Assembly: GCA_937927915.1 (NCBI GenBank)
Contig: CALGKB010000009.1
Coordinates: forward strand, 62,001 to 126,000
Source: an uncultured Pseudanabaenaceae cyanobacterium
GTDB lineage: Bacteria; Cyanobacteriota; Cyanobacteriia; Pseudanabaenales; Pseudanabaenaceae
Length of the DNA: 64,000 nt
Direction: 5' to 3'
In this document: positions 1 to 9,213 of the stretch, piece by piece
Position numbering within the stretch: the stretch's first letter is position 1
Layout: each line of letters starts with the position of its first letter
Translations under genes and position numbers: made by a program
The notes under the pieces: generated by a model
Seen by the model: only the letters and a program-made list of their open reading frames with translations
What the model was told of the DNA's origin: nothing
Databases searched by the model: none

Positions 1-690
1 AGCAGCGGGAGTCCGCCAGACAACAATGGGCACCAAACTTGCCCCCACTGCCGCCGGAACTATGCCCCACAGATGGTTATGCATCACCTGACAGAGGGTA
101 CTATTAGCTAGGCACTGATGCAACGCCCATTGGGAAGCCACCAGGGCACCCAACACACTCTGCCCATAGACCAGAGTTGCAGCTACCGCCCCCACTACTG
201 CTAAACGACTCGCCCCAGGGAAAACCAGCTGCTGTTCCATGCCCAGAGCGATACCCAGCCAAATTGCCCAAAATGCCATTCCCGTTGCCAAGTGGGCAGT
301 GACAATGTCAAACCGCAACAACTCCGTTACTGTCAAGCCTCCCAAAATGCCCTGCCAAACTACCACTGCTACTGCCAACGTCCCACTCCAGGGCACCCAT
401 CTGGGCAAGCTCTCCCGCTGCCACCAAGCTGATACAGCAAACCCGATCGTCAACAATCCCACACCACTAGCAATCAGGCGGTGAAACCACTCTAAAAAAA
501 CCTGTAAATTCATCTGCGCTATAGGCACAACCTCCCCATAGCAGAGGGGCCAATCAGGGCAGGACAGACCAGCATTCATAACTCTAGTGGCACTGCCCAC
601 AGCCATCAACAGCAAAGTCAAGCCTGCCATAATCCAGGCATAACTGCGTAGCCAGCTACTATTTTGTACTAGCGGTAGGGTTCTCGTCAT
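1..690 (-). CDS. ctaA: Heme A synthase (CtaA/COX15), 3' end cut by window edge
   Basis: An open frame of 230 codons runs from an ATG at 688-690 off the left edge with no stop. The product has several membrane segments and the family's conserved N-terminal stretch GLSCPDWPLCYG, followed by EWFHRL, whose histidine is a heme-ligand position, and later histidines in TAHLATG, ALHQC and MHNHLWG. CtaA oxidises heme O to heme A for the aa3-type cytochrome oxidase in the membrane. The start is supported by an AGGAGG ribosome site 5 bases upstream. It lies downstream of prs on the same strand. Identity is strong; only the C-terminal part is missing because of the window. Confidence 0.9.
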   Translation of the reverse strand, partial: MTRTLPLVQNSSWLRSYAWIMAGLTLLLMAVGSATRVMNAGLSCPDWPLCYGEVVPIAQMNLQVFLEWFHRLIASGVGLLTIGFAVSAWWQRESLPRWVPWSGTLAVAVVVWQGILGGLTVTELLRFDIVTAHLATGMAFWAIWLGIALGMEQQLVFPGASRLAVVGAVAATLVYGQSVLGALVASQWALHQCLANSTLCQVMHNHLWGIVPAAVGASLVPIVVWRTPAA

Positions 691-771
691 TTTCCCTCCT
701 GTATCCTTCGTTGTAAGAATGTTAAGGGAAGGAAGAGCAGCAGGGACGAGATCGATCGGTTTTCTTAACGA

Positions 772-1764
772 TCAACGGAACATGACACTGACGGAGGAGT
801 CTTCATGGACGCGCCAGATGGTTTCCCCTAGGAGATTAGCCACCGAGAGAATACGCAGTTGAGGGAAGCGTTTTGCCTCCGGCACAGGGATCGTATTGGT
901 GACAATCACTTCCTGGAAGACTCCACTGGAGAGGCGTTCATAGGCAGGGTCAGAGAAGACGGCATGGGTAGCGCAGGCATAGATTTCCTTTGCCCCGTGG
1001 TCTAGCAACAACTTCCCCGCCTCAAAAATCGTGCCCGCCGTATCAATCATATCATCCACCAGGATGGCAGTCTTACCTTTCACGTCCCCGACAATATTGA
1101 CCACCTCCGCCTCGTTATGGTTTTGGCGGCGCTTATCCACAATGGCAATAGGGGCATCATTTAGCTTCTTAGCAAAAGCCCTTGCCCGTGCCACCCCCCC
1201 CACATCGGGAGAGACCACCACTACATCCTCCAATTGTTTTTCCTGCAGATAGCTAAGGATCACAGGAGCACCGTAGACATGATCGCAGGGAATGTCAAAA
1301 TAGCCTTGAATCTGCGCCGAATGTAAATCCATTGCCAGGATGCGATTTGCCCCCGCCTCCACAATGATATTCGCCACCAACTTAGCTGTGATTGCCTCCC
1401 TCCCTGCCGTTTTGCGGTCCGCTCTGGCATAGCCGTAGTAGGGTAACACTGCCGTAATTTGCCGTGCCGAAGCGCGTCGACAGGCATCGATCATAATCAA
1501 CAGTTCTGTGAGATGGTCATTGACAGGACGACAGGTGGGTTGAATTAAATAGACATCACAGCCGCGAATGGACTCCTGCACCTGCACATAAATTTCCCCG
1601 TCGGCAAAAGTCTTACGCACCATAGGACCCAAGCCCATACCCAAATAGCGGGCAATCTCCTGCGCCAGGGGGATATTAGCCGAACCAGAAAACAGCCTTA
1701 ACTTGTCCTCATGCCGCCGATCGGCAGGGAACTCGTGGGTGAATCTAGGAATAGAGAAAGTCAC
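772..1764 (-). CDS. prs: Ribose-phosphate pyrophosphokinase
   Basis: This 330-residue protein makes PRPP from ribose-5-phosphate and ATP in the cytosol, feeding purine, pyrimidine, histidine, tryptophan and NAD synthesis. It shows the family features in order: LFSGSANIPLAQEIA near the N-terminus, FADGEIYVQ, the catalytic-flexible-loop region PYYGYARADRKTAGREAITAK, the VVVSPDVGG segment and the PRPP-binding loop VDDMIDTAGTI. Length is normal for bacterial PrsA. It is followed on the same strand by ctaA after about 80 bases and preceded by ftsZ 35 bases away, so co-transcription is possible but not shown. Confidence 0.97.
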   Translation of the reverse strand: MTFSIPRFTHEFPADRRHEDKLRLFSGSANIPLAQEIARYLGMGLGPMVRKTFADGEIYVQVQESIRGCDVYLIQPTCRPVNDHLTELLIMIDACRRASARQITAVLPYYGYARADRKTAGREAITAKLVANIIVEAGANRILAMDLHSAQIQGYFDIPCDHVYGAPVILSYLQEKQLEDVVVVSPDVGGVARARAFAKKLNDAPIAIVDKRRQNHNEAEVVNIVGDVKGKTAILVDDMIDTAGTIFEAGKLLLDHGAKEIYACATHAVFSDPAYERLSSGVFQEVIVTNTIPVPEAKRFPQLRILSVANLLGETIWRVHEDSSVSVMFR

Positions 1765-1799
1765 CGCCGTTGCCAGAACAATCTAATAGCATCCTAACA

Positions 1800-3062
1800 T
1801 TAAATTCGTGGTCTGCGTCGTTGTAAAAAGTCAGGTATATCCAAGTCCGGTTTACTGATGGGATTGTCTGGTTCGGGGGGGGACGGTGGAGAAGGGGGAG
1901 TAGGCGGGGCTTTAGTAGCACCGGGCTTTTTCAGGGGGACATTGGTCGGTCCGTTTTTGCCGGAAAACCCTGTGGCAATCACCGTCACCGTTACTTCCCC
2001 TTGCATCCGTTCATCAATCACAGCACCAAAGATGATGTTGGCATTGGCATCTACCACATCTTGGATCGTTTCTGCCGCTACCGTCACTTCATGTAGGCTT
2101 AAATCCCTGCCCCCTGTAATGTTCATCACTACCCCCGTTGCCCCCTCAATGGAGGAGTATTCCAACAGAGGAGAGGAAATTGCCATCGTCGCCGCTTCCC
2201 TTGCCCTGGATTTGCCAGACCCTGTCCCGATGCCCATCATGGCTGACCCCGCATCTGCCATCACTGCCCGCACATCGGCAAAGTCCACGTTCACCAAACC
2301 AGGAATGGTAATAATATCTGTGATCCCCTGCACACCCTGCCGCAGGACATCGTCTGCTAGTTGGAACGCCTCTTGAATGGGGGTCTGTTCCGTGATCACG
2401 CTTAGTAACTTGTCGTTGGGGATGACAATCAAAGCATCGACATTCTCCCGCAGGGCAGCGATCCCCTCTTCCGCTTGGTTAAGCCGCCGTCTGCCCTCAA
2501 ACGTAAAGGGGCGGGTGACTACTCCGATCGTCAAAGCTCCCACTTCCTTTGCCACTTCCGCAATGATGGGGGCAGCCCCTGTACCTGTTCCACCCCCCAT
2601 GCCTGCTGTAATAAAGACAAGGTCAGCTCCCTCTACTGCCTGGGCAATGTCATCGCGGGATTCCTCTGCTGCTTTCTGCCCGATGGCGGGATTACCCCCT
2701 GCCCCTAGTCCCTTGGTAATTTTTACCCCCATCTGGAAGCGCCTGGGAGCCTGGGAGAGCATGAGGGCTTGGGCATCAGTATTGAAACACCAAAACTCTA
2801 CCCCACTCACCTGGGCAGCGATCATGCGGTTGACGGCGTTGCCACCTCCTCCCCCCACCCCAATCACCTTAATCTTAGCCGTGTTGCTGGGCATGATGTT
2901 CTCCCCCTTGGGATCGGGGGTATACTGTTGCTTCATGGCGGGGCGTTTGGGGGCTTGCACAGGCACTTCAGGCTCCACAATGTCGTCGAGGTCGAGCAAC
3001 TCTTCTAACTCTCCATCACCAGAGTCATCGGCAAGTAGGTCAGTCCAGTTGTGTGTAGGCAT
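1800..3062 (-). CDS. ftsZ: Cell division GTPase FtsZ
   Basis: This 420-residue tubulin homologue polymerises into the Z-ring. The GTP-binding signature [10 protein letters not shown] and the N-terminal [18 protein letters not shown] are intact, and the protein ends in [13 protein letters not shown], the conserved C-terminal peptide that binds division partners, after a proline-rich linker. The first 56 residues before the GTPase fold are acidic and linker-like, as is usual for cyanobacterial FtsZ; an internal start at [10 protein letters not shown] would remove this extension but the longer form is more likely. ftsQ lies 21 bases upstream on the same strand, the usual ftsQ-ftsZ order. Confidence 0.97.
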   Translation of the reverse strand: MPTHNWTDLLADDSGDGELEELLDLDDIVEPEVPVQAPKRPAMKQQYTPDPKGENIMPSNTAKIKVIGVGGGGGNAVNRMIAAQVSGVEFWCFNTDAQALMLSQAPRRFQMGVKITKGLGAGGNPAIGQKAAEESRDDIAQAVEGADLVFITAGMGGGTGTGAAPIIAEVAKEVGALTIGVVTRPFTFEGRRRLNQAEEGIAALRENVDALIVIPNDKLLSVITEQTPIQEAFQLADDVLRQGVQGITDIITIPGLVNVDFADVRAVMADAGSAMMGIGTGSGKSRAREAATMAISSPLLEYSSIEGATGVVMNITGGRDLSLHEVTVAAETIQDVVDANANIIFGAVIDERMQGEVTVTVIATGFSGKNGPTNVPLKKPGATKAPPTPPSPPSPPEPDNPISKPDLDIPDFLQRRRPRI

Positions 3063-3083
3063 TATACTATCGTTTGGTAGTGG

Positions 3084-3851
3084 TTACGGAAGGGAAACAC
3101 GAAATTTTGCCGTCGTCGTGGACAGGTCCCTAAGATCAAGATACCTGATCTGGGCGGTGTTGATCACCTGGGGTAGACCCCGTAGACGATCGAGTTTTAG
3201 CAATTGTTTGGCGAAAATTTCCCGCTCAAAGTTACCGCAGTAGACTACTCCTAATTCCGTTGCCAGAATTAAGTTGTTACGATCGAGCCAGTTAATTTGG
3301 TTGATATGCACAGGGCTGCTGGCTAGGAGGGGATATAGTTCTGCCCAGTGCTCCTGCACATGGTCCCCAAACCCTAGGACGGTCAGGGGGGGGTGCAGTT
3401 TGGTGGGGTAGCTAGTGGCAGGTATCCACACTCCTTCTTGATCGAGGTAGCCGCTTTTGCCCTCGTACATTGCCTTAGCCACAGGTATACGTTCCTGGAC
3501 GCGAATCACGATCTGGGTGGGGAAGAGCCGACGATGTACTTGCACTGCTGCCAGGGGGGCTTGGCTCTGCAGTTGCTTGGCGATCGCCTGGGGTTGTATT
3601 TGAAATAAATACTGGGGTAGGGGTAAATCCAGGTGTGCCTTCAGCTGGGTCTCCGGTAGCAGGTTTTCTCCCTCGATCGTCACTTGCTCCAGGTCGTAGA
3701 TGTACCACAGGGGAGCATTTGTCAGTCGCCAGATACCCCACAGTAAACCGCCGCAGAGGAGGAGTTGCCACCATGCCTTCAGTCTGCGCAGTTGGCGTTG
3801 CCGCCGTTTTACCTGCCGCCGCTCGGAGAAACGATAGCGATCGGAAACCAT
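3084..3851 (-). CDS. ftsQ: Cell division protein FtsQ/DivIB
   Basis: A basic N-terminal tail (RRQVKRRQRQLRRLK), one membrane segment (about residues 28-45) and a periplasmic POTRA-like domain (LEQVTIEGENLLPETQLKAHL) followed by the family's RRLFPTQIVIRVQERIPVA stretch identify FtsQ, the divisome scaffold. I start it at the ATG at 3849-3851, which sits just 1 base past the stop of the preceding small gene; a GTG 15 bases further upstream (3866) would overlap that gene. ftsZ follows 21 bases downstream. Confidence 0.9.
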   Translation of the reverse strand: MVSDRYRFSERRQVKRRQRQLRRLKAWWQLLLCGGLLWGIWRLTNAPLWYIYDLEQVTIEGENLLPETQLKAHLDLPLPQYLFQIQPQAIAKQLQSQAPLAAVQVHRRLFPTQIVIRVQERIPVAKAMYEGKSGYLDQEGVWIPATSYPTKLHPPLTVLGFGDHVQEHWAELYPLLASSPVHINQINWLDRNNLILATELGVVYCGNFEREIFAKQLLKLDRLRGLPQVINTAQIRYLDLRDLSTTTAKFRVSLP

Positions 3852-3852
3852 A

Positions 3853-4023
3853 CTAGAAGGGGTCACTAGAGGGGCTGCTGTGGAATTGGCGTTCTAACTG
3901 GGCAATGATTTCACTGCGGCTGCGGGGACGAGAATAGGTAACGGACTTGATAAAGAAGAACACCGCCCCTGCCATGAGAAGGATTACCAGGGAGACGTAC
4001 AAAAAGATAAACATACCTACCAT
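3853..4023 (-). CDS. Small single-pass membrane protein of unknown function
   Basis: About 56 residues with one hydrophobic segment (MFIFLYVSLVILLMAGAVFFFIKSV) and a polar arginine/serine-rich tail containing RSRSEIIAQLERQF. The frame extends upstream to a TTG at 4068, but ATG codons at 4021-4023 and 4012-4014 are better starts. Its stop is 1 base from the ftsQ start, so it is probably the first gene of an operon with ftsQ and ftsZ and may be membrane or division related by position only. I do not recognise a named family. Confidence 0.6.
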   Translation of the reverse strand: MVGMFIFLYVSLVILLMAGAVFFFIKSVTYSRPRSRSEIIAQLERQFHSSPSSDPF

Positions 4024-4150
4024 TCCACCCGTATATCCTAGGGTAGTAGAACTACTAAAATTTGGCAATTGCCCAGGTGCAGAAATCCGATCTTAATCTT
4101 CTGGGCGGGGGGAGCTTACAATGGCTGCCGTTGGGCACAACAGGGTGACT

Positions 4151-6049
4151 ATGCAAGAGACAGGCACAATTAGCATTCATACGGAGAATATCTTTCCCAT
4201 CATCAAGAAGGCTCTCTACTCGGAACGGGATATTTTCCTGCGGGAGCTAATCTCCAACAGCGTTGATGCCATCACCAAATTGCGCCTCGTGGGCTATGAG
4301 AGGGCGGCTGCCCCAGAGGTAAAAATTACTATCGACCGCAGCAAGCGCCAGTTGTCTGTCTCGGATACGGGAATTGGCATGACGGCAGAGGAGGTGAAGC
4401 GCTACATTAATCAGGTGGCGTTTTCCAGTGCCAGTGAGTTTGCCCAAAAGTATGCCGCCAGTGCTGACCAGCAGTTGATTGGTGCCTTTGGCTTGGGTTT
4501 TTATTCTTCTTTCATGGTGGCGGAGTTAGTAGAGATTGACACCCTGTCTTACCAGGAGGGGGCAACTCCTGTGCATTGGCGCTGTGATGGTTCTACCCAA
4601 TTTACCATCGAGGATGGCACGCGCACCCAAGTTGGGACAACGGTCACTCTCACGTTGCAGGAAGATGCCCTGGAGTTTTTGGAGAGCAGTGAGATTAAAC
4701 GCATTGTCAAACGCTACTGTGATTTTCTACCTGTCCCCATTTTGTTGGAGGGAGAGGTGATCAATCGCCAGAAAGCCCTGTGGCGTGACCCCCCCAGCAG
4801 CTTAAGCAAGGAGGATTACCTGGAGTTCTATCGCTATCTTTACCCCTACCAAGATGAGCCACTGTTTTGGATCCATCTCAATACGGACTATCCCTTCATC
4901 ATCAAGGGGGTGTTGTATTTCCCCCGCCTGAAACCGGATATTGACCCCACAAAGGGGCAGATTAAACTCTTCTGCAATAATGTCTTTGTCAGTGAAAACT
5001 GTGAGGAGGTCATCCCCAAATTCCTACTCCCCCTGCGGGGTGCTATAGACAGCACAGATATTCCCCTCAATGTCTCCCGTAGTTTTCTGCAGGGCGACCC
5101 CAAGGTGCGTAAAATCCAAGACTATATCGCCAAAAAAGTGGGCGACCATCTGCAAAAAATGTATGAAGACGATCGGGAAAACTTCCTTGCCTGTTGGAAA
5201 GATATTGGGGTCTTTATGAAGTTTGGCTCCCTGCACAGCGATAAGTTCTATCAGCAGGTGAAGGATATTTTGGTCTATCCCACGACCCTGGAAACAGAAC
5301 AAACCAAGAGTAAGGTGGGCAATTTCACTACCCTAACTGCCTACCTCGATCGCAATCGCGACCGCCAAAAAAACCGTGTATTCTATACCTCTGACCCCAT
5401 TGGGCAAAGTCAATATATCGCTCTCTATCAAAAACAGGGCTTGGAGGTTTTGACCCTCGATTCTATCATTGACAGTCATTTCATTCACTTTTTGGAACGG
5501 GAATACCGCGATGTCAAGTTTGTGAGGGTGGATGCGGAACTAGATGATACGCTCCTAGACAAAGAGGCAAAAACGGAATTGGTTGACCCCAAAACCAACA
5601 AGACAAAGAGCGATCGGTTGCAGGAAATTTTTGCCCGTGCCCTCAATAAGCCCCGCCTTAACATCCGCACGGAAGCCCTCAAAGCGGAAAACAATGTCAC
5701 TGCTCCCCCTGCCATGATTCTGTTGCCAGAGGCTGCTCGCCGTATGCAGGAAATCTCTATGTTTTTGCAACAGAGCAGTCCTTCTTTCCCAGAAGACCAC
5801 ATCTTAGTTGTCAACATCGCCCATCCCCTCATGGACTACATCCTAGAACTAGACCAAGGTAGTATCGTCCTCCCGACGGGACAAAGTAATGACGATATGA
5901 TCACCATGCTCTGTCAACATATCTACGACCTGGCTATGCTTTCCCAGCGCAGTTTCGACCCCAAAGTTATGCAGGGCTTCCTCGATCGATCGGTGCAAGT
6001 CCTCACCCGTCTGGCACGCCACGATACCTCTCCTAAAAGTAAAGACTGA
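4151..6049 (+). CDS. htpG: Molecular chaperone HtpG (bacterial Hsp90)
   Basis: Hsp90-type ATPase chaperone of about 632 residues. The GHKL ATP pocket is visible: LRELISNSVDAITKLR (catalytic Glu and Mg-binding Asn), SVSDTGIGMT and GAFGLGFYSSFM. The middle segment includes NPLNVSR-like IPLNVSRSFLQ. I use the internal ATG at 4151 (MQETGTISIHTENIFP), which matches the family's N-terminus; the frame is open from 4121. The MEEVD tail of eukaryotic Hsp90 is absent, as expected. In cyanobacteria HtpG acts in heat and light stress and interacts with tetrapyrrole synthesis and phycobilisome linkers. It is followed closely by the GDT1-like gene. Confidence 0.96.
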   Translation: MQETGTISIHTENIFPIIKKALYSERDIFLRELISNSVDAITKLRLVGYERAAAPEVKITIDRSKRQLSVSDTGIGMTAEEVKRYINQVAFSSASEFAQKYAASADQQLIGAFGLGFYSSFMVAELVEIDTLSYQEGATPVHWRCDGSTQFTIEDGTRTQVGTTVTLTLQEDALEFLESSEIKRIVKRYCDFLPVPILLEGEVINRQKALWRDPPSSLSKEDYLEFYRYLYPYQDEPLFWIHLNTDYPFIIKGVLYFPRLKPDIDPTKGQIKLFCNNVFVSENCEEVIPKFLLPLRGAIDSTDIPLNVSRSFLQGDPKVRKIQDYIAKKVGDHLQKMYEDDRENFLACWKDIGVFMKFGSLHSDKFYQQVKDILVYPTTLETEQTKSKVGNFTTLTAYLDRNRDRQKNRVFYTSDPIGQSQYIALYQKQGLEVLTLDSIIDSHFIHFLEREYRDVKFVRVDAELDDTLLDKEAKTELVDPKTNKTKSDRLQEIFARALNKPRLNIRTEALKAENNVTAPPAMILLPEAARRMQEISMFLQQSSPSFPEDHILVVNIAHPLMDYILELDQGSIVLPTGQSNDDMITMLCQHIYDLAMLSQRSFDPKVMQGFLDRSVQVLTRLARHDTSPKSKD

Positions 6050-6097
6050 AGCTCTGCCCTAGTGTATAGTAGTAGAGCTTGTGCACCAAACTCACTA

Positions 6098-6364
6098 ATG
6101 AACTGGGAGCTGTTTGTCGTCTGCTTTGTCACAATCTTTATTTCCGAACTGGGGGATAAGAGTCAGTTGGTGACCTTCACTATGACCAGCAATTCTCGCT
6201 TCCCCTGGTATATCTTCATCGGTTCCGCTAGCGCTCTCATCCTCACCAGTGGCTTGGGTGTCCTCCTGGGGGATGGTATCGCTTACCTGTTACCCGATCG
6301 TCCTCTGAAGGCTCTGGCTGCCCTCCTCTTTGCCTTCCTTGCCTTTCGCACTTTAGCAGACTAA
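6098..6364 (+). CDS. Half-size GDT1/TMEM165 (UPF0016) family cation transporter
   Basis: About 88 residues with two or three membrane segments and one copy of the family's E-x-G-D-K-S/T signature (SELGDKSQL). GDT1 family members move Mn2+ or Ca2+; in cyanobacteria the full-length member Mnx exports Mn from cytosol to thylakoid lumen. Full-length members carry two such domains, while many bacteria have two adjacent half-size genes. Only one half is present here and no second copy is visible nearby. I start at ATG 6098 (MNWELFVVCF). The stop overlaps the stop of the convergent downstream gene (CTAA shared). Confidence 0.8.
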   Translation: MNWELFVVCFVTIFISELGDKSQLVTFTMTSNSRFPWYIFIGSASALILTSGLGVLLGDGIAYLLPDRPLKALAALLFAFLAFRTLAD

Positions 6365-8595
6365 TCTTCCTTGGGCACCTTGGGGGGACACCAGAAGAGG
6401 TTTTTGCTGGATACACCAATTGATTCCAAAATGCTCCCCATAGTCTTAGCGCATTCCCGCCAGTAGTGTTCATCATGGTACATCCGATCGGGGTTGAAAT
6501 CAAAGCAATAATGTAAGACGTGGGGAATGTCGACTATATCTCTAGCATCTTGCAGGGAAATGAGCATAAAACGGAAGGGTTTGTTGCCACAGATTTGTTC
6601 TAGTTTTTGCACCATGTCTATGACACTGTTGCGATCGGCTACCCCTGTGCGAATGAACAACAACTCGTTGGCGTGTTTGATAGTATACCAAAAGCGGGCT
6701 GCACGGTTGGAATAGCGCATCTTCATCCGTTCAAAGACGGGGTACATATTTTGGTCATTCTCTTCCACTTCATGGGCAAAGGACAGCCCTGACCATTTGG
6801 TATGGTAAATTCTCTTTTCGGAGGGATTGTAGCGCAGATAGTCAGGATTCCACATATTCTCAAAGCGATTGGCAATAATGTCTGCCACATCACTTAAAAT
6901 AGTCGTCCTGGTGAGGTCGAAGGGGTAGGCAGGACCGTCCAATTCCAACTTGTACAACAACATCCGCACCGCACACCTGTCCCCCAGGGGAATAATGCCC
7001 ACGCGGGAAATGGCAGAAAGGGGCGATCGGTATTCATAGATAATGGAAGACTTCGGTCTTGCTTTGATCCGACTTTCCAACCCCTCTTTCCCAATCATCA
7101 TCGTACGGAACTGCGCCTCTGGCTCTAGGGTGTCCTTGTACACACCGGGGGGCATCGCTTTCAGGGCAGTGCGTACCTCCTGCCACATGGGATGGATGTT
7201 ATACTCATGGTCAGTTTCGTTGAGAATGCGCAGCCGTTGGTCACTCTCTTTCAGTAACCCCAGTTGTCCGTCGTAGTAGAGAATCTGACAGGCTTTGGGG
7301 GCAAATAGATGAAAAGTAGCAGCGTATTCACTGTCAGTGCCAGGGGGAATTTCTAAGACCGTCTCGATCGTTCTATCACCTCTGACAAAGAAAGACAGGG
7401 GCGTATTGTTATTAGGATGATTGAGGGTGTAAATACCAGGTAAAAGATTAGCCTTGTTCTGTACCGCCTCCTGTAGTTCCCGCCAGGCAGGGGAAATGAC
7501 ATAGGGGTATCTGGTGGCGTTGATGATGCGCAGTGCTTTTGTCTGGGGATTGACCAGGAGATGAAAACCTTGCTCGTCAGAGAAGACAGGTACTTTGTCC
7601 GGCAATTGTTGTTTTTGTTTTTCCTGTAACTGTGCCCGATTGAGGTCAAACAATTCCAGGGGAATGGCAGCAAACATCAGACGATGCCCTTCACTGTTGG
7701 GGTGGGCGTGGTCAAAGAAAAGACCTGGTTTCCAGCGCCCCTGCCCGTTATCCAAAGCCCCTAGCCAGTTAAAGACAGGCACTTCCCAGCAGAGCATCCG
7801 ATGGTGCGTTTCCAACAAAATGTTGTAGTGGTCTTGGTTATAGTGCCCGTTGGGATAAACCCCCCCTAGCATCGGCACCGCCCCGATCCCCCGCGTCATG
7901 TCCAGCAACTTCTGCAGACCACTTTCAAACCGCCGTTGGATAGCTTTGTACTCATAGCTAGGGGCACTGGCTAAGCCCTCATTGCCCAAAGAGAGAGCGA
8001 CAATGACAATGTCAGGGCGATGATTTGCCACCAGGTCAGGGAACCAGTCAATGATGTTAGTGACATTGGCACCCAATTTAGCGTGCAGGAGTACCTGATG
8101 CCCGAACCGCCGCTGTAATTCCTGTTGCAATAGCCATGCCCAACCCCTGAGTTTCCAAGCGCTACAGCCCGCCGCCACCGAGCTACCCACCACCACAATT
8201 TTGAGACTCCCTTCCCGCTGGGGCAAAATCAGGGGAGCAGTACCGTACTCGTAGTAACTGTAGGCATAGGGTTCGATCGTGCCCCAGTAGCCATTGTCAA
8301 TCACCAGCAGCTCAGGCGTAGGCTCAATGGGGACAGCGCGATTTTTTAATTTGGACTCCCATTCCACCTTATTGGGGGGTTTGATGTGCAGGTATTGATA
8401 TTCCAGGCGATTTTCCGCGTGGACGAGGTGGGTGGGGTCTAGTTCGATCTGCCAGAGGGGATAGATGTCGGCATTAGTAGTGAGGGGAAGGGCTTGGGCA
8501 GGGGACCACATACCTAACTTGGGCACAGAACCAACAATGGCAATGTATTCCCCTGGCTGCGTATGGGCACGCACTTGAAACCGATACATAGGCAT
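6361..8595 (-). CDS. CBM20 starch-binding / SGNH hydrolase / DUF1796 multidomain protein
   Basis: 744 residues, three parts. Residues about 1-105 look like a CBM20 starch-binding domain (GEYIAIVGSVPKLGMW, later YQYLHIKPPNKVEWE). Residues about 130-325 are an SGNH/GDSL esterase: block I KIVVVGSSVAAG, block III LSLGNEG and block V DHAHPNSEGH with catalytic Asp and His. After a linker of repeated short modules (RIINATRYPYVISPAWRELQ, LRILNETDHEYNIHPMW), the last about 200 residues match DUF1796, a putative papain-like cysteine peptidase family (GDRCAVRMLLYKLELDGPAYPFDL). No signal peptide is seen, so a cytosolic role on glycogen-like glucan is possible. The function is not known. Confidence 0.75.
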   Translation of the reverse strand: MPMYRFQVRAHTQPGEYIAIVGSVPKLGMWSPAQALPLTTNADIYPLWQIELDPTHLVHAENRLEYQYLHIKPPNKVEWESKLKNRAVPIEPTPELLVIDNGYWGTIEPYAYSYYEYGTAPLILPQREGSLKIVVVGSSVAAGCSAWKLRGWAWLLQQELQRRFGHQVLLHAKLGANVTNIIDWFPDLVANHRPDIVIVALSLGNEGLASAPSYEYKAIQRRFESGLQKLLDMTRGIGAVPMLGGVYPNGHYNQDHYNILLETHHRMLCWEVPVFNWLGALDNGQGRWKPGLFFDHAHPNSEGHRLMFAAIPLELFDLNRAQLQEKQKQQLPDKVPVFSDEQGFHLLVNPQTKALRIINATRYPYVISPAWRELQEAVQNKANLLPGIYTLNHPNNNTPLSFFVRGDRTIETVLEIPPGTDSEYAATFHLFAPKACQILYYDGQLGLLKESDQRLRILNETDHEYNIHPMWQEVRTALKAMPPGVYKDTLEPEAQFRTMMIGKEGLESRIKARPKSSIIYEYRSPLSAISRVGIIPLGDRCAVRMLLYKLELDGPAYPFDLTRTTILSDVADIIANRFENMWNPDYLRYNPSEKRIYHTKWSGLSFAHEVEENDQNMYPVFERMKMRYSNRAARFWYTIKHANELLFIRTGVADRNSVIDMVQKLEQICGNKPFRFMLISLQDARDIVDIPHVLHYCFDFNPDRMYHDEHYWRECAKTMGSILESIGVSSKNLFWCPPKVPKED

Positions 8596-8660
8596 TTCCC
8601 CTGAATCAGGCTAGGTTCATAGTAGCATCAAGGGTATAGAGATTTGCCTCCCTCTTAGGA

Positions 8661-8741
<81 letters not shown>

Positions 8742-8810
8742 GTTAACAAGATTTTTATTATAGTCTATTTTAGCAATGTTAGAATAGCCAGAGATAGAGT
8801 TAATACTGCT

Positions 8811-9212
8811 GTGCCTCCCCAGAAGATTGACCTACAACAGTCTTATCCCTGTGTTTGTCCCCGCAAAGGCAAGCTTAATCCCATTATGCTCACGGATGCC
8901 CTGGGTTGTGACAAATGTGCTTCTATCTTCACGGTAGCGGAAGATGGCAATAGCTTGGTGCAGTTGGATTCCATTGACCCCTTTCAGGGCTGTTGGCAAT
9001 GGGATGGCAAAAGCTGGCGGGCACAGCGTATTAAAGGGGGAAAAGGGGGGCTGCGCTTCTATACGGCGGGTAAAATTGCCCTAGCCATGGGGTTGCTGTT
9101 TGTCATTCTCCTGCTGCCCATTGCCCCTAAGTTGACTCCCATTATTGTGGCGATGATGATGCTCATGGTCTTTGTCCTGTTTACCTATATGCTGGCACAG
9201 GTGCGCTGGTAG
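8811..9212 (+). CDS. Conserved cyanobacterial membrane protein with N-terminal cysteine pairs
   Basis: 133 residues from a GTG start. The N-terminal half has cysteines in CVCP and CDKC that could form a small zinc ribbon; the C-terminal half has two hydrophobic segments (ALAMGLLFVILLLPIAP and IIVAMMMLMVFVLFTYML). Its stop TAG ends 1 base before the start of the ProA-like gene, so the two are probably translationally coupled. I do not recognise a named family and do not assign a function. Confidence 0.65.
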   Translation: MPPQKIDLQQSYPCVCPRKGKLNPIMLTDALGCDKCASIFTVAEDGNSLVQLDSIDPFQGCWQWDGKSWRAQRIKGGKGGLRFYTAGKIALAMGLLFVILLLPIAPKLTPIIVAMMMLMVFVLFTYMLAQVRW

Positions 9213-9213
9213 T

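Noticed and set aside
1858-3243. Long plus-strand frames opposite ftsZ and ftsQ
   Set aside because: They mirror the codon bias of the minus-strand genes and have no recognisable motifs.
6050-6079. Inverted repeat AGCTCT...AGAGCT after htpG
   Set aside because: A 6-bp stem with a large loop and no following T run, so not a terminator I can support.
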